The notes under the pieces are model-generated. The model had not been told where the DNA came from. It did no database searches and worked only from the letters and a program-made list of their open reading frames with translations. Position numbers and translations under genes: made by a program. A stretch of 64,000 nt of DNA from Parus major (taxonomy: Eukaryota; Chordata; Aves; Passeriformes; Paridae): assembly GCF_001522545.3 (NCBI RefSeq), contig NC_031769.1, positions 10,594,929 through 10,658,928 on the forward strand. Reading direction: 5' to 3'. Shown in pieces: positions 24,419 through 38,383 of this stretch (position 1 is its first letter; each line of letters starts with the position of its first letter).

Positions 24419-26342
24419 TTAAAAATATTCTGGATCTATAAAACATTTGAAAACAGAATTCTACCACATTGCTGTAAGCATGGAAAGGAACAGTTCTGAG
24501 GCTGTTGAAAGCTTATTCTCTTTTTACTTTTTCCTAGCTTTGTGCCTAAACAAAAAGGCAAGTGGTTACAGCCTAGCTAGAAATACACAGGTCTGTGCAA
24601 ATCTAGTTAAAGTAAGGCAGAGAGAATAGCTTAAGAGGGTTCACTTTTATTTTCCCTTCAACTTCAGTAGCTTGACAGAACTTGAAACACAGAATTGCAA
24701 CACAAGCTACTGATGCCAGAGAAAACTCTACTTCCAAACTAGTCAAGACTATTTATGAAAAAATAATGTGTTATATAACAGAAAGATCTCTTTCAAGCAA
24801 GCCTTAATGGGTTACTGCAAAAATGTAGAGAAATGGCACCCTGTTTTGCAGAATGAATGACCTTGATAACAGAATCTCTGGCAATAACAGTCATGATAAA
24901 GCAAAGCTTAGGTAAATTAGGCACTCCCCTTGTCCTCCAAGTCTATTAGCTGCATTTATATATTGCATTTATACCACCCACATTGTGTGGAGTACAGCAA
25001 TTCTCTCTACATGGAGCTCTGTGTGAGGAACAACTAGTTAAAACAAAATGGGTACCTGATGGAGGGGATTCTGGTAACAGAAAAAAAATTGTCTGCAAAC
25101 CCTATAACCAGTCATACATAATTCTTGACCTGCTTCTATTGCAGAAGGGGGAAAAAAAACCCTACAGCTTTAATATGATAAAAACTGCAACTATGAGAAT
25201 GTAGAGCTCATTAATCAATCAGCACTAGCCCTTAGGGCTGGTGGTGGGGAACAGGAAAGGAAAGTTGACTATTGGGAAAGAAAATACTCTCAGTCTCACT
25301 TATCTGCAATATAATATATATAGCTGAAAATTTGGGGAATTCAAATGCATCCATGTGGTCTTGTAAGGAATATGACCTAGTGGGATAAAGATGCATATTC
25401 TAGAGGAGTAGGCCTTTAGTGTCAATGTTTTTCAGTCTATTTTGTCTCACAAAAAGTTGTGGAGCCAGATTGGACATTATTCACCTAATTATCTTAATTT
25501 AAATAGGATTTGTTCAAGTTTTATTTGTCATCTTGGGTCAAAAATTAGAGAGATTGCAATTATGTGTGGCTATTTTCTAAGCTATCTTGGGGGAATAAAC
25601 AATGATGCTTCTCCAGGAGCTCTCTAAAACCTGTCAAGCAGTGTCACAGCCACTCTAGGTGAATCTAAGATAATTTTATACTTAAGCTTTTGACAAAGTA
25701 GCTCTTTTTCATGCTTCCCATGAGAGTGCCAAACTCTTTTTGTGTGCTGCATATACAAGGAAATGAAAGTGATAGACACATGTGAAATCCAGCCTACATC
25801 CACACAGTTGCTGTCTTCTCAATATAAAATAATTTCCAGATTTCTTCTTAAAATTATTTGGGGCTTACTTGGTGTCATCAAATATTTTTTGTGCATTTTC
25901 CTTCCACATACAGTATCACTAGTTTTAGATCTACAAACTACAAATACATGTGATTCTTTTTCTTTACTGTTCCATTAATATTCAAATTAATAAGAAAGGA
26001 TTTTTCACTATATTTATAATTTTAAACATTGTAACTGGACAATAACATTTGGGTAATATTCTGTTTAAATTTAACCACCTTCCCTGTTGCAAGCTGACCA
26101 TAATGTCATACAATATTATCCTGCAGCAAATTGCACCAATAGTCTCATTGTGTTTTTTGGCACATAAGCTTATCAAGAAAATTCAGGAAGAGAAAAATTC
26201 ACAGTTCTTTGGAAAAGAACTTAAATGAATAAAACAAAGATATTATTATTAGCAAGTTTAAATTCAAATACAGTTAGAGTAGCAGCAGGAACCAGAGCTG
26301 TTTCTTAGTCCTTTAAACAGTGTCTTATTAAAAGAAAAGAAG
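24419..26342. other. AT-rich non-coding stretch, nothing recognised
   Basis: Only short chance frames. No repeat family, RNA gene or notable structure was seen. Confidence 0.6.
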
Positions 26343-26745
26343 GTGAAAGAACCAGAGCACACATCTTATGAGGAACAGCTGAGGGAGCTGGGGGTGTTTA
26401 GCCTGGAGAAAAGAAGGCTTAGGTGGGACTTTATCACTCTCTGCAGCTCCCTGGAAGGAGCCAGGAAGGGCTCAGCCTTTTCTCCCAAGTAAGAAGCCAC
26501 AGAAGCCACAGAGTTGCACCAGAGGAGGTTTAAGATTGGACATCAGGAAAAATTTATTCACTGAAAGGGTGGTCAGACATGGAACATGATGTAGGCAAGT
26601 GGTGGAATCAACATCTCTAGAAAGGTTCAAACAATGTGTAGATGTGACACCTGGGGACCTGTTGTAGGGGTGGACTTGAGAGTGCCGAGTTAGAGGTTGT
26701 ACTCAATGATGTTAGATGTCTTTTCCAACCTAAATGATTCTGTTT
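26343..26745 (+). mobile_element. CR1 LINE 3' fragment, forward
   Basis: This is the 5'-truncated 3' end of a CR1 non-LTR retrotransposon. The first part matches the end of the reverse-transcriptase frame (words such as TATGAGGAACAGCTGAGGGAGCT and AGCCTGGAGAAAAGAAGGCT). The rest is the typical 3' region: GGACATCAGGAAAAATTTATTCACTG, GGGTGGTCAGACATGGAAC, ACACCTGGGGACCTG, and the end TTTTCCAACCTAAATGATTCTG. A duplicated 10-mer (AGAAGCCACA) and several indels break the frame. No longer a mobile copy. The subfamily was not determined. Confidence 0.95.
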
Positions 26746-29696
26746 TTTTGTGTGTCACTCAGAAGCATAAAATTGTCATGCACAGTTAAGAACTAAAGCT
26801 CCTGAAATTCATAATATTAAATAAATAAAATCTTTCTCCCCTGCATGGAGTACCTGCCTCAGCACTACCTTACATAAATTACAGGGTGATACAGGGCACA
26901 AGCTGAGTGCACAGAGCACACAAGTATGTGCCACATACATATTTCTAACATGTTCTCATTCTGAGAAAAATAATCTAAATATTGCTATGGATTGTCTTAT
27001 TTGAGAAAGTCCCTCATGCAAAGATGTTTTATGATGGTATGTAAGGCTTTGATGCTTACTAAAATGGGAAGAGTCAACAAGTTTTGAGTTCAACCATCCA
27101 CCAGATCCTTGAGTTAATCCTGAATGGAAAAATCATCAAACCAGGACCTTGTTTCATTGCTGTGGGGTGTAATCCCAAAATAGAGATAAACTGATTCTGT
27201 TAGAACCTGGTACTCACATTTCAATTGTCCTTGTCAGCTGGGAAGGATAAGCCCCTTGGAAAAAATGGTGAAGATGGATAAAATAGCAGATTGAGCACGT
27301 GGAAATTGGAGGAGTGGAGGCCATGTGACTGAAGTTCACAACTACAGGACTGGAAAGTGTAGCACAGTTAGCATGTGACTGTCAAAACTTATGTCAGATC
27401 ATACCTAACCCCAATTTAGTTCAAGTACTGAATTTGCACAAGTGACAGCAGAATGCTCAGGGCAGACTGAGCAGCACAGAACTTCCAGAGCAGTCTTCTG
27501 CCAAGGAGGAGGAGAGGATCTGCCTGGATGATTTTTTCACATGGATTCATTTGTAATGCTCCTTCAGTCCCAGGTGGAAAGCATCACACCACCACTTCAA
27601 CCTGGAAAAGTACTTTGGTTTTCCCAGCTGTCAGATGCTCTGCAGACGTCTGCCCCAGGAGAAGCCATCGATTTTGGAAAGCTTGGCTGGCAGAGAGAGC
27701 TGGCCTGCAGGAGTGAGACAGGGTCTATATATATAGAGAGAGCATCTTTTCTGAAGTGCTCTTTGTTATTTTATACCTTCTAGATGTAACTAGCTTTTGA
27801 CATCAGTAAAGTCCCTGTCAGGGAATAGCTATATAGCTTTACGATGCTAGAGCCATGGGAGTATCATTTCCTTGAGGGGCACAACCTGATGAAAAGAGAA
27901 TGGCAAATCAGGGCTGAAGGAATGTCAGTCTGTGTGAACTCACATAGGGATGGAAGCAAGAAGAAAGTATTGCTGAATCAACACAATGTGCCTTTCCATC
28001 CCAAGCTGCTGTCTCTGGCAGCTCCCTCATTAAGGTGTACATTTTAAACCCAGAAGTGTGAGTTTTCAGTGCTTTAATAGGTAGCCAACCTCTTCCTCAG
28101 ATAGAATGATTTGGCTGGTCTGTGAACACAGTGCAAAATACAAATGATTTCCCACAGAAAAATGAATAACTTTCTGCAGTAAGAATTCTTGAACGTGTGA
28201 AATATACACATAAACACATATAGAGCAAGGTGTAGCTGTTGGTAAATTTGGACTTTTTAATAGATGACCTTTGTAATCCCACATAGAAGATCTGCCCTGG
28301 ATATGAAATTCATACTGCACCTAATTTCACCCAGGGTGCCAATTCCATAGTTCAATATTTTTCATTTATTTCAGGTTTCCATGGTTTGTTTATACAACAC
28401 TGAAAAGCCATTTAAGTTATTCTTCATGCTACACTTCTTGTTTTGGTATTCATGAAAAACTTATTTTCCAAACAAACAACAAACCCCCAAAATCCTAATC
28501 TGCTTTTTGCCCCTCCAGGGTGTGAAAAAGAACTCTGAAAAGCATTTGCAACTCAGAAAAGCCCACATCTGTGGAAGCACATAAACAGAGGGGAGAAAAT
28601 ATCTTTCCTTAAGTCAGGGCAGATCTATTTTGTATTCTAGCCATTTATATAGAACAGGATTATACTTCAGCACTAAATAAGTGGTAAAGTAATGCTTGGT
28701 AAAGTATATATTATCTTCTTAAACATAATCTCATAATCAGATGTAGCAGCATCTTAAACAAATACATTTCTCAATAGGTGATGTTATACTATGCAAAGCA
28801 GGGGAATCATTTCACAGGAATTTGATACACTGTCAGTGCTTTTATCTTGTTCCTAAGACATGGCATTGTTTGGGCATTAAAAGAATATTAAGTCCAAAGT
28901 TGCAAAATTCAGTTTTCAGCCTTTTTCAGTGTTGCTTGTTATGTTTTTCATATTTTGGTTTACAATCCCTTGTGATGGATAAAACAAAAAAAAGAATTAA
29001 CACAATCTTAATGACAGAGGACAGTTAATACTTCTCCATATTAACATACTACACATTTGTTTCTATTAAAGGGAACAAATTTTTCCAGGCTTAAGGCTAA
29101 GCATGAAAAAAGCAAGGTAGACCACTGGTAACTGGATGAATGTAAAGAAATCATGTTTTATGAATAAAATCTGGGGGACACTGTTGAGGCAGTTTTTTTA
29201 AGGTCCGAAATACTTCTGCAATCCATTAAAGTGCAGAAGAAACATGTTATGCCATTGCAGCTGTCTTTGAATCCTCAGCACCAAGACCACATTTTCTGAG
29301 AAAAATTAGGCATGTTAAGTATCTTCAGTAAATTTGTCATGAAACATTGAACAACTGGTTCACAGCAATGATACTTCATCAGTATCTGCTCATTTGCCAA
29401 ATGTTCTTCATTCAACTGACACCGTACACAAATCTATCTCTTCTCATTAAGCACAAAGCAAACTTCAGCATTGACATCTCTTGTACATTTTGTGTTAGTG
29501 CAAAAGATATATCTCAACTGCTCAAATAAGGAAACTTGAACATTTGAAGCTTTTTAAAATAAAAATCGCTGCATGAAAAATACGGAGATCATCTCAGGAA
29601 CATCGAGGAGCCTTGGCTGCTGTGCATGGCACACAGTGGCTGTGGCTCTGTGGTCTAGAGTAGGAGGAGGTGGTCTACAGCTGAGGGGGTATCAAA
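26746..29696. other. AT-rich non-coding stretch
   Basis: Contains a short (TA)n-(GA)n tract near 27727-27741. No gene or further repeat was recognised. Confidence 0.6.
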
Positions 29697-29881
29697 GCAC
29701 CTGGAAAAGGTTTCCCAGAGAAGCTGTGGATACCCCCCATTCCTGGCAGTTTTCAAGGCCAGGTTGGATGGTGCCCTGAGCAACCTGGTCTAGTGGAAGG
29801 AGTCCCTGAGCATGGCAGAAGTGTTGGGCCTGGATTTTTATATCACTTCCAAACCAGACAATTCTATGATATCTTAAATAT
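29697..29881 (+). mobile_element. CR1 LINE 3' fragment, forward
   Basis: Matches the last roughly 185 bases of a CR1 of the type ending ...CCCAGAGAAGCTGTGGATACC, CAAGGCCAGGTTGGATGG, GAGCAACCTGGTCTAGTGGAAGG, and CAATTCTATGATAT. This is a different 3' type from the copy at 26.3 kb, so it is an independent insertion. Non-coding and truncated. Confidence 0.93.
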
Positions 29882-32800
29882 AGCCAGTTTGAGGTTATCT
29901 GTGGAAACTTTGTCTGTGACATAGAAACAGAAATGAAAACAAAATGAGCAGATCCAACACCAGTGACCCACCCAACACCACAAAACTGCAAAACTGCAGC
30001 AATCCTTTCTCCATATCCAGAGATGTGTAACTCACACAGTGCTGGTTCAATCTCTCCCTCCTGTTTACTCCACAACTTGGAGAACGCTAATTGCTCCTTT
30101 ACAAATCGTTCCAGGAGTAAGAAAAAGAGGGTTTCTGCAGTTTACATTATTTTTTTATTATTCCCTGAATGAAATCCACACAGTTCTGTCTCATCAGTGA
30201 CCTCAGAGTAAAGTGGCCACCTTCATATTTTCTCTGCTTGCACAAAAAAACAAAGAAAAAAAAAAAGAGCAAGACAGATGAAGGTCTGAAGGTCACTGAT
30301 TGCTGTTGGTTCTTTGTACAAAGTCTCGAGTACTCACCATGGCATTCATGGAACAGTGACAGAAATATTTTTTAAATTTTGAAGATAAATATTCTCAGTG
30401 ATGTTAACCATCTTGCTGGTAGTGGTCATCACAAACAAGCGGCAGAGTGCCCTGGTTTTTGGATCTACTCTGAGGACAATGAGTGTCCTGTGACAGAGCA
30501 ATGACAATTACAGACAGCTATTGGCAATTACAACATCTGAAGCTGAGGGAAGAGCATGAAAAAAATCATGGAGTTTAAAAACTGAGTGTAGCATATTAAT
30601 ATGAATGAACACCAAATCATAGTGTTGTTATTCTGCGTTGGATTCTGGGATTACTCCCAGAACACTGTGTTTTTAAAATCTGAGTATTATCATAACAAGA
30701 CAGAAATTTGTTAACCAATACATGGTTCATTTATTTCACTAATTATAAATTACTGAATCACATCTTTCCCCTCTATCCCAGCATAGAAGATCCCTGTTCT
30801 TTTCTTTCTTGTTTCATGTACATTTTTACTTTAAAATAGTGTTTTCTTCAGATAGACAGGCAAATCTAGTTATATATATTTGTAAATATGAAACCCACTG
30901 CTGTAGAAGTTAGACAGCAATACAGTCTTTCTATGGAGAAATATTAAAATCTCTGTTTTGCTAACACAATCTGGTTTAATTTTAGACATAGGTTTCTCCT
31001 GTCAATTCTCCTATCATTACTCTCATGCCTAAAGATATGCAGATGCTCAAATGTTTGCAGGGTTGGCTATTTAGTTATTAGTTAGCAGTTAATTAATTCC
31101 ACCAACTAATTAATAAAGGAGGCACCATTGCATTTCCTATTTCAGAATCCAGTGATGAAGATTATTCTGTTAAAAGGATTAACGAGGTCTGTACTGGAAA
31201 TTTCAAATGCTTAACATTGTTCCAGTGCAATGGTTTTTTCCCTAAAGGAACTACATCTTAGAGGTAAGGATAATTTTAGAATCACAAAATTTAGGAATGG
31301 AAAGGTGTGGATGTGGAGAAGACAGGAAGCCTTATTTCACTTTTCTCCTGGCTAGGAAGAGTCCTTTTTAATTTAAGGGAAAAGTGATTTCTGTAGAATA
31401 AGATTCAATAGGAAGATAAACAAGAGATAAATAAAGGTTTGTAAAGAATTGCAACCATTGCAAGACTACCCTGACTGGACAGGATCGTGATGCACAGAGC
31501 ATCTTCAATTTGAATCTAACTCTTTATCAAATAGCACTAGCCTGTTTCCCTGTCAATATCTCATGGCTGCAAATTCTACAGCTTATAGCTGTGTTCATTT
31601 CTCAGCAAATTTAAATTTGCAGAGGATTAATTTAATTGACTGTTTCATTAGCCTTATGATACAGGAAAGGATAAAAAGTAATCCCTAGCTGCCAAAAGAT
31701 CATTGCAATATAAAATGCATTCGCATTCAAATAAATATATATTATAATCACATGAGTATATTCATGATGTTAAGGAGAGATTTAGTATCAAGACCCCTGT
31801 TCACACGGCATTAAGTTTCTTCCTGTTATTCCCCATGGTTCACCCATGATCAGTGATTTACTGATCAATGGCAAAGGATTGCAGTGCTTAGCTGAGACAT
31901 TCCAAACTGCAGAACAGGGGTTGGTGGGCAGCATCTGCTCTCTTGCCTTGCAGGGGAATGTAGAAGCTGACTTGACTTCCTGTGTCAAGTTCTCATTTGC
32001 AGATGTTCATATCTCAAAAGCTAGAAGAGCCAATTATTAAAATATTAACCAGTACTTGCATGAGTCAGTCAGCAGCTTCAGAAGCTTCTGAAATATGTTC
32101 ATTTGTCTAGACTACATCAAAGTCATAAACCAAATTTTTTTTAAAAGGCTGGTGTGTGTGACAATTGCATATCATTCCCCAGATTCTCTTTTCAGATTGA
32201 AAATTACTCAGTGGTTCAAAAGAAAGATTAAAAAAACAACTGAAGTATAAGGGGATAAATTGAGATTCTGTGTAAAGATTCCCACTGCATTTAGCGGGTT
32301 TTGAAGAAGCATACATTTCAAACGACTTGCTAAACATTCTGTCTGCCAAATGTAATAAAATAATAATTTACACTGGTGAAATGTCTTTCATCAAAGAATT
32401 GCAGAATGTGCTATAAGGCTGGCAGTAAACTTATTTTGACTTGGAAGAAATTCAGAGGGAAAGAGGTTTAGGCCCAAATATCTGTTGCTGTTATAGATAT
32501 GATGCTGTTCTCCGACAGGATGCAAGAGGTGGACCCTCTTTAAACTGTCAGGAAATGAAGGCTTTTTCTTCTTTCAGATGCTTTGCATGGGTGGACAGGA
32601 CATTATACTCCTGGTGTGGGTGATCTGCTCTGGGAGGTCTGGCTCCCTCTGGCCAGCACCACAACCTTGTCCTTGGCCACAGCCTGGCACAAGCCATGGG
32701 CCTCCAGGCAGCTGCCACAAAGCACCTGGGAACAAAGGAAAGGCTGCAAGATGCACAGTGTCACTAAGGGAACCTCAAAAGCATCACATTTACTCCTTGG

Positions 32801-33393
32801 TGGATTATCAGCACTCTGGGGCGTGGAGCAGGGCTCCCACCCCAGTGAGGCAGCCCAGGAGTGAGCCCAGGCTGCTTTCCTGTAGCGAGGTCCAGCAATC
32901 CAGCATTGAGACACCTGCGAGGCTTTGGGGATCGAGCTCCTCTTGTATCAGTGAAATGTACCCTCACCAGGTCTTCCAAAGCAGAGAAAAAGGAAAACTT
33001 TGGCTTTAACTTTAAAAAAAAGATTTCTTCTGATGAGTCCTAGCTTGAAACAAATCCAAAATCTGTCTTGCTTTTGCAACATTCCTGGAGGCACCTACCC
33101 ATATCAAAGAGTGGTTTAACATGAGAGGTGGGGAAATGTTCAGGACTTTGTTCATGGGAAGGGGAGGAACCAGCAACCCTGTACAGTGGAACTTAAGGCG
33201 AACTTAAGGCAAACTCCAATTAACTACTGCTTCGAGGTCTGAAATTAGGAGTAAACCCTCATGTTTAGGACACTTAGTTTGATTCCTAGAGAAAAACAAA
33301 TTTACCCCAAGCTGCAAATATGAACGATGTTTGAAAATCAAGTTGTTTGCTGCTGTCAAAATATATCAGTGCTTTTTTATAAAGCCCTGAACA

Positions 33394-33521
33394 TATGAAT
33401 TAAAAGCAGCAAATTCAATACACATACACACACAGAGCCCCCTAAACTATGGTCTTATGAATTAAAAGCAGCAAATACAACACATACACACACACACACA
33501 TACACACACATACACACACAC
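33394..33521 (+). repeat. Tandem duplication plus (CA)n microsatellite
   Basis: The text TATGAATTAAAAGCAGCAAA followed by CAA-ACACATACACACACA occurs at 33394 and again at 33456, an offset of 62 bases. The second copy runs into a CA array interrupted by CATA (about 33479-33521). Confidence 0.9.
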
Positions 33522-34429
33522 TCTTGCAAAACCTAGAACTTCAAATCCTGTCCTTGATTGAAATACATTTATCTAATTTTTATAGTACCTGAATATTCCA
33601 GATAAAGATGGCTTTACTACTTTGCTGGCATTATAGTGTCTTTTTCCCTCCTATATTATGTCTATTCAAGTAAAAATTCATTTATTTGCAAATATTGGCC
33701 CAATGTGCTTCATAATAATGTGAACCTTATAAACAAGCTGAAAACATAATTGGAGGCATTACAGGAATAAAACATGAATGCAACTAGGTCTCTGAATTTC
33801 CCTGTGCAGAATTAGCAAGACATAATCTCTTTACATTTTACTCCTGGGCTGAATTTTTTCTTCTTGTTACTGTTACTTTTCAACTACATTTCTGCAAGTC
33901 ATAAGAATACTGGATTTTTTACGCAGTTGTCCAAAAACTGTGATGCATTACCCATATGGGAATCCTGGTGGTGCTTTGTAATGGAAGGGAAAACAAGAAT
34001 CAGGAAGAGAAAAATCAATTTAGCCACCAAGCATAAGGGTCACAGCCAAATTAGTTTCAGCACTGATGGCAAGATACTGTGATTTGAAAGGGAAGCCAAA
34101 TAAAGTAAGAAAAAGGTAATAGTCAGCAATGTTTTAAATCATCTGGAAATAACATGGGCCATGACACAGCACCACTGCATTGCACGAGCATTACAGGCAC
34201 TCTTTTTCTATCACAGTTTCACATTTCTTTCAGAAAATAGATAGACTGAATGTTTAAAAACCTAAGTGCAAGGGAAATATGTCACACAGCAAGACATCTG
34301 CCGGCTTTGTGTTTCTCTGCATTACCAGAGTAGAGGACATGATTTGTGATAGAGCAGAACGAGAGAAGAGGCCAAAGAGAACATGACCACAGCAACAGAG
34401 ACATCATTTATTCATACTTTTACTGCCAG

Positions 34430-34820
34430 AAGTAAATATAGTTATGCTTGTAATTATTGCAGCATATGTGGAACTAGGAGGAAAACTGCTGAAGCTTTAT
34501 TGTCCAGATAGCACTGAAAGGTAGTTAATTTATACACAGACACACTGAAGAAACAGTACCCATTATCACTGCTGTCCACTCTAACACATTCCATCTTCAG
34601 CCAGATTTAATTTAACAAGAAGAGCTTCAATCTGCCACTGCTGCAGTCTCTCCCTCCTGCACTTCACAGCCTCTTTTATGTGTCTGGAGAGAGAAGGAGG
34701 CGCTGTAATTAGCTGCTGATATTAACAGGCTTTCTTTTGCTTTATGAAGTTGGAAATAAATGGTCACATTACTGAGAAGGCTGCTGGATACTCATCATAA
34801 TTTTTTTAGAGTTATTTAAA
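34430..34820. other. Candidate conserved non-coding element
   Basis: Unique, non-repetitive sequence with intermediate GC and clustered motif-like words, including TAATTAG (34706-34712) next to GGCGCTG and GATATTAAC. No open frame fits an exon. The call rests on appearance only; conservation is inferred. Confidence 0.25.
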
Positions 34821-35653
34821 CTGGGCATAAGCACTCTTGTTTCTGAGCTGCTTTCTTGCCTTTGTGCAATGGAGTTTTTCCTTGTGTATCAAAGCAAACT
34901 GGGGTCCCAGTTCTGTTTATGTTAGCAGCATGGCTCCATCCAGGGAGATTACAATCTGTAACATGAGAATATGAAGAGGAGCAGACAGCACAGCACCACA
35001 GAGATGTGTACAGATGTTTTCTTCAGCAATTTACAAATCTGAGTCTTAAACAGTTAGGGTTTTTTTTGCCTATTACTTTGTCTAGTACGAAATCAGACAA
35101 AGCTTCCTAGAAAGCAGGACATTCTCAGAAGTGTGTGGCAGCAGTTTCATAAAAGTGTCATATTGCTGTTGCTTTTCACAGTACTTGTAGGAACTTAATT
35201 TTCTCCAGTTACTATCTCCAAGTTGTCTGAAACTGGCCAGAGGGCTGAAAAATTATTGGACAGGTCAGGAATACAGGGAAAGGTGGAAGGTGAGCAGAGG
35301 AATGAGTTTAATGGTAGAGAGCTCACCTTTGATGCTTGAAACAGTTCAGAAAACAGCACACTTGACTGAGTTACAAAAGTCTCAGCAGCTACATTATGAG
35401 CAGATTTTTTGTCAAATAGACATAGCAGTCAAAGGAGAAGCTCCACCAAAGATAAAAGTTCTCCTTTAGTGTACAATATCAGCTTTTCCTGAAGTTTCGT
35501 GAAACACTTGCTACTGCTCTCCTCCTAACAATTGTACCAGCACATCAAGGATTTTTCTTTTTTCCTCTCCAAATATTTTATTAAGAGACTGAGAAAACTG
35601 CTATGATTTAAGCCACAAGAAATGTTTCGGTAGCATTGAATGAAACCCAAATC

Positions 35654-36612
35654 CTAGAATTGTAGAATCATAAAATGATTTGGGATGGAAGGGACCCTAG
35701 AGATCATCCCTTTCCAACTTTGCTGCCACGTGCAGGGACACCTTCCACTAGACCAGATTGCTAAGAGCCCCATCCAGCCTGGCCTTGAGCACTACCAGGG
35801 ATAGGGCACCTACAGCTTCTCTGGGCAACCTGTGCCAGTGTCCCAACTCCCTCACAGTAAAAGATTTATTTTAAAAATCTTATTTAAACCTACCCTTTCA
35901 GTTTAAAAAACCACATGCCCTTAGCTTATGACTACTTGCCCTTGTAAGAAGTGCTTCTCCAGCTTTCTTGTTGCTTCCTTTAGGTACCTGAAGGCTCTGT
36001 AAGTTCTTCCCAGAGCCTTCTCATCTCCAGGCTGAACAGCCCTAACTGTCCCAGCCTGTCTTCATAGGAGAGGTGTTGCAGCCCTCTGATAGCTTTGTGG
36101 CAGACCCACTGCAGTTCAACATTTTTCTTATGCTGTGCTTCTCCAGGTCTGTACACAGAACTGCAGGTGGGGTCTCACCAGAGTGGAGTAGAGGGAGAGA
36201 ATTTCCTTCCTCCTCCTGCTGCCCACACTGCTTTTTGGATGTAGTCCAGGACACATTTGGCTTTCTAGCTGCAAGTGCACATGGCTGAGACCTGTTGAGC
36301 TTCCTGTTCATCAATTCCCCCAAGTCCTTCTCTGAGGGAAGGCTGTTCTCAATCCATTCCCTGCCCAGCCTGTATTTTCTCTTGGGATCTCCCCAGCACA
36401 GGTGCAGCACCTTGCACTTGTCCTTGTGGAACTTCAAGAAGTTCACATGTGCCCACCTCTCCAGCCTGACCAGGTCCCTCTGCATGGCATCCCTTCCATC
36501 CAGGGTGTTGACTGAACCTCTCAGTTTGGTGTCCTGGTCATGCTTGCTTGAACTTAATCCCACTGTCCATGTTGCTGACAAAGATGTTAAACAGCACCAG
36601 TGCCATCAGAGA
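35654..36612 (-). mobile_element. CR1 LINE 3' fragment with RT remains, reverse
   Basis: Read on the minus strand, this is about 960 bases of CR1: the C-terminal part of the ORF2 reverse transcriptase, then the 3' untranslated end, which terminates at about 35654 (antisense of GATTCTACAATTCTAG). The 179-codon minus frame at 36042-36581 contains the CR1 signature DTKLRGSVNTLDGRDAMQRD, then KFHKDKCKVLHLCWGDP, RKYRLGREWIE, EKDLGELMNRKLNRSQPCAL. After roughly AARKPN it leaves the expected frame (frameshift), so the copy is dead. The N-terminal reverse transcriptase, endonuclease and ORF1 are absent (5' truncation, usual for CR1). The open frame is not a host gene. Confidence 0.95.
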
Positions 36613-38356
36613 CAAGGAGAAAGGCATCAGCACTCAATCCAAAACATACTTTGATGCTCATATTTGATTAGAGTAAGTGTCTGGGAAAGCTTCTTGCCAA
36701 TTCTGTTGAACAATAAGCACTGCAATATTTCAGGCTCAATCCCAGTAGTAGCAACCTTAAGGACAACATAAACTGACTTAATGGATCATTGCATTTGTTT
36801 TAACATATATGCTCTTCTACCACACTTTCACTCTTGTCTAAGTTAAACTCCAGCTCTATGTTTAAAATTGAAGTTTTCTCTCTTGTTCATATTGCAAGTA
36901 TTGTATCCTGATATCTGCTCATCTTAAGACCTCAATAAATACTACGTGATGGAGCAGCTTCCCCAGCAAACTGTTCATGAAGCTGCAGACTGTCAGGGCA
37001 GTTCTGCTTCCTTTTGCCAGCCAATCAGTGGAATATCTCCATATTCCTGCTTGTTCCTGGTTTAGAGATGTGGGAGTGGCAGCAAAAACTTGAGTTTGCT
37101 ACAAGCATAGAATATCACTATCTACAGAAATTTTTAATAGACTGAATCCCTGTACATCCCTGCTTCTTCAATAAATGATAGACATCTTTTCAAACCCCAA
37201 TTTTTATCCTTAGTTATGCAGCAGTACTCCAACTGATGATATCATCTACCCTTTCTTAGAGCATATTTTCTGTGCTAGAATGAAGAGTAAGTTCAAAATT
37301 GAAGATCCTTATTTTGCATAATTATATGTAAAGGCAGGAAATGTATTTCTATCATTTATTGAAGCTTTTTACAAGAATTCATCCCTGAATTCTGAACGAA
37401 AGTACATTTTATATGTATAGAAAATACCAGCAGTAGCAGACAAGAATAGCTATGGTAACAAGTCTAAGAGATTTTGACTCATATCATAGTCAGTGAATAA
37501 AATCTCTTTATATGAAATATCCCCGAAGACTTTTTCTGAGCAAAATTATACAACTGTTTTTCCCAGAGTGTGATGGTGTATCACACAGATGACAAGACCC
37601 AGAAAACTGGTACACTGCTGAGGGCTCTTTTCACAACACATGCTTAGCAATGTGGATGCACACAGGGTCTAAATTCACTCTGTGTCTAACAAAAGGTGTT
37701 GGTTCTTTTAAAGGAAATTCATTCTCTAAATAATCTTCCTTTAGAAGTTATAGAAGAAATCTTGAAAAGGAAATAAAAAAAGCTGCAGAAGGTGCCACTG
37801 AAGAGTTGCTTTAAAACTGGGATCAAAATATTGAATAGCATGTTTGTTTGACATGCATGGCCAAGAGTAAATGTTAAGGAAAGTGTCCTGTCTGACCACC
37901 TGGGAGCAGCTCTGGCAGTCACACTCACCCCCTCGAGCTAAAACTGAGGTCCCTTTGCAGCCATACCCACACTCTCTTGCAGTTTGACAAGGTTTTCTTA
38001 CTGGCTCAACTCCAGGTTTCCCATAGCAGAGTTTTAGATGTCTGGATCCTTAAAATAATTTAATCATGGTGCATCAACCGAATAACAGAGCTGGTGCTTC
38101 TGAGGAGGAACCTGAACAAAGGAATCCCTGGGGTTTTACACCCTTACAGTCCAAGTATGTGAAAGTCTGGGCTCCTCAGCTCTTGCTCCATCTCTGGGTG
38201 TCCCTCAGCTGGCCACAGGTCCCTGTGCCTTTGTTGTGAAGGGACAGGAGTTCATCTGGCCTTGGGATCTGCCACCCAGAGCTCAACCTGCAGCCCCACA
38301 GCAGCTGCTCACTGAGGTACCTGCTCTGAGTGTCCTCCTCAACACACAGAACCTGT
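36613..38356. other. Non-coding stretch, nothing recognised
   Basis: AT-rich unique sequence, becoming richer in GC after about 37850. Only short frames. Confidence 0.6.
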
Positions 38357-38383
38357 ACTGCAACATCAGCACTGCAACATCAG
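38357..38383 (+). repeat. 14-bp tandem repeat abutting gap
   Basis: ACTGCAACATCAGC at 38357-38370 is followed at once by ACTGCAACATCAG up to the first unknown base. The array probably continues into the gap. Confidence 0.75.

Larger units (their letters stand above)
29882..35653. other. AT-rich non-coding stretch
   Basis: Holds an A-rich run at 30245-30268, a 16-bp palindrome TTCAGAAGCTTCTGAA (32077-32092), a GC-richer patch at 32590-32960 with overlapping chance frames on both strands, a 62-base-offset duplication with a CA microsatellite at 33394-33521, and a motif-rich patch at 34430-34820. No gene is supported. Confidence 0.6.

Noticed and set aside
32590..32990. GC-richer patch with frames on both strands as an exon
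   Set aside because: Overlapping frames on opposite strands, no recognisable domain and no convincing donor site.
36042..36581. 179-codon minus frame as a host gene
   Set aside because: It is the C-terminal reverse-transcriptase remnant of a CR1 element, with a frameshift.
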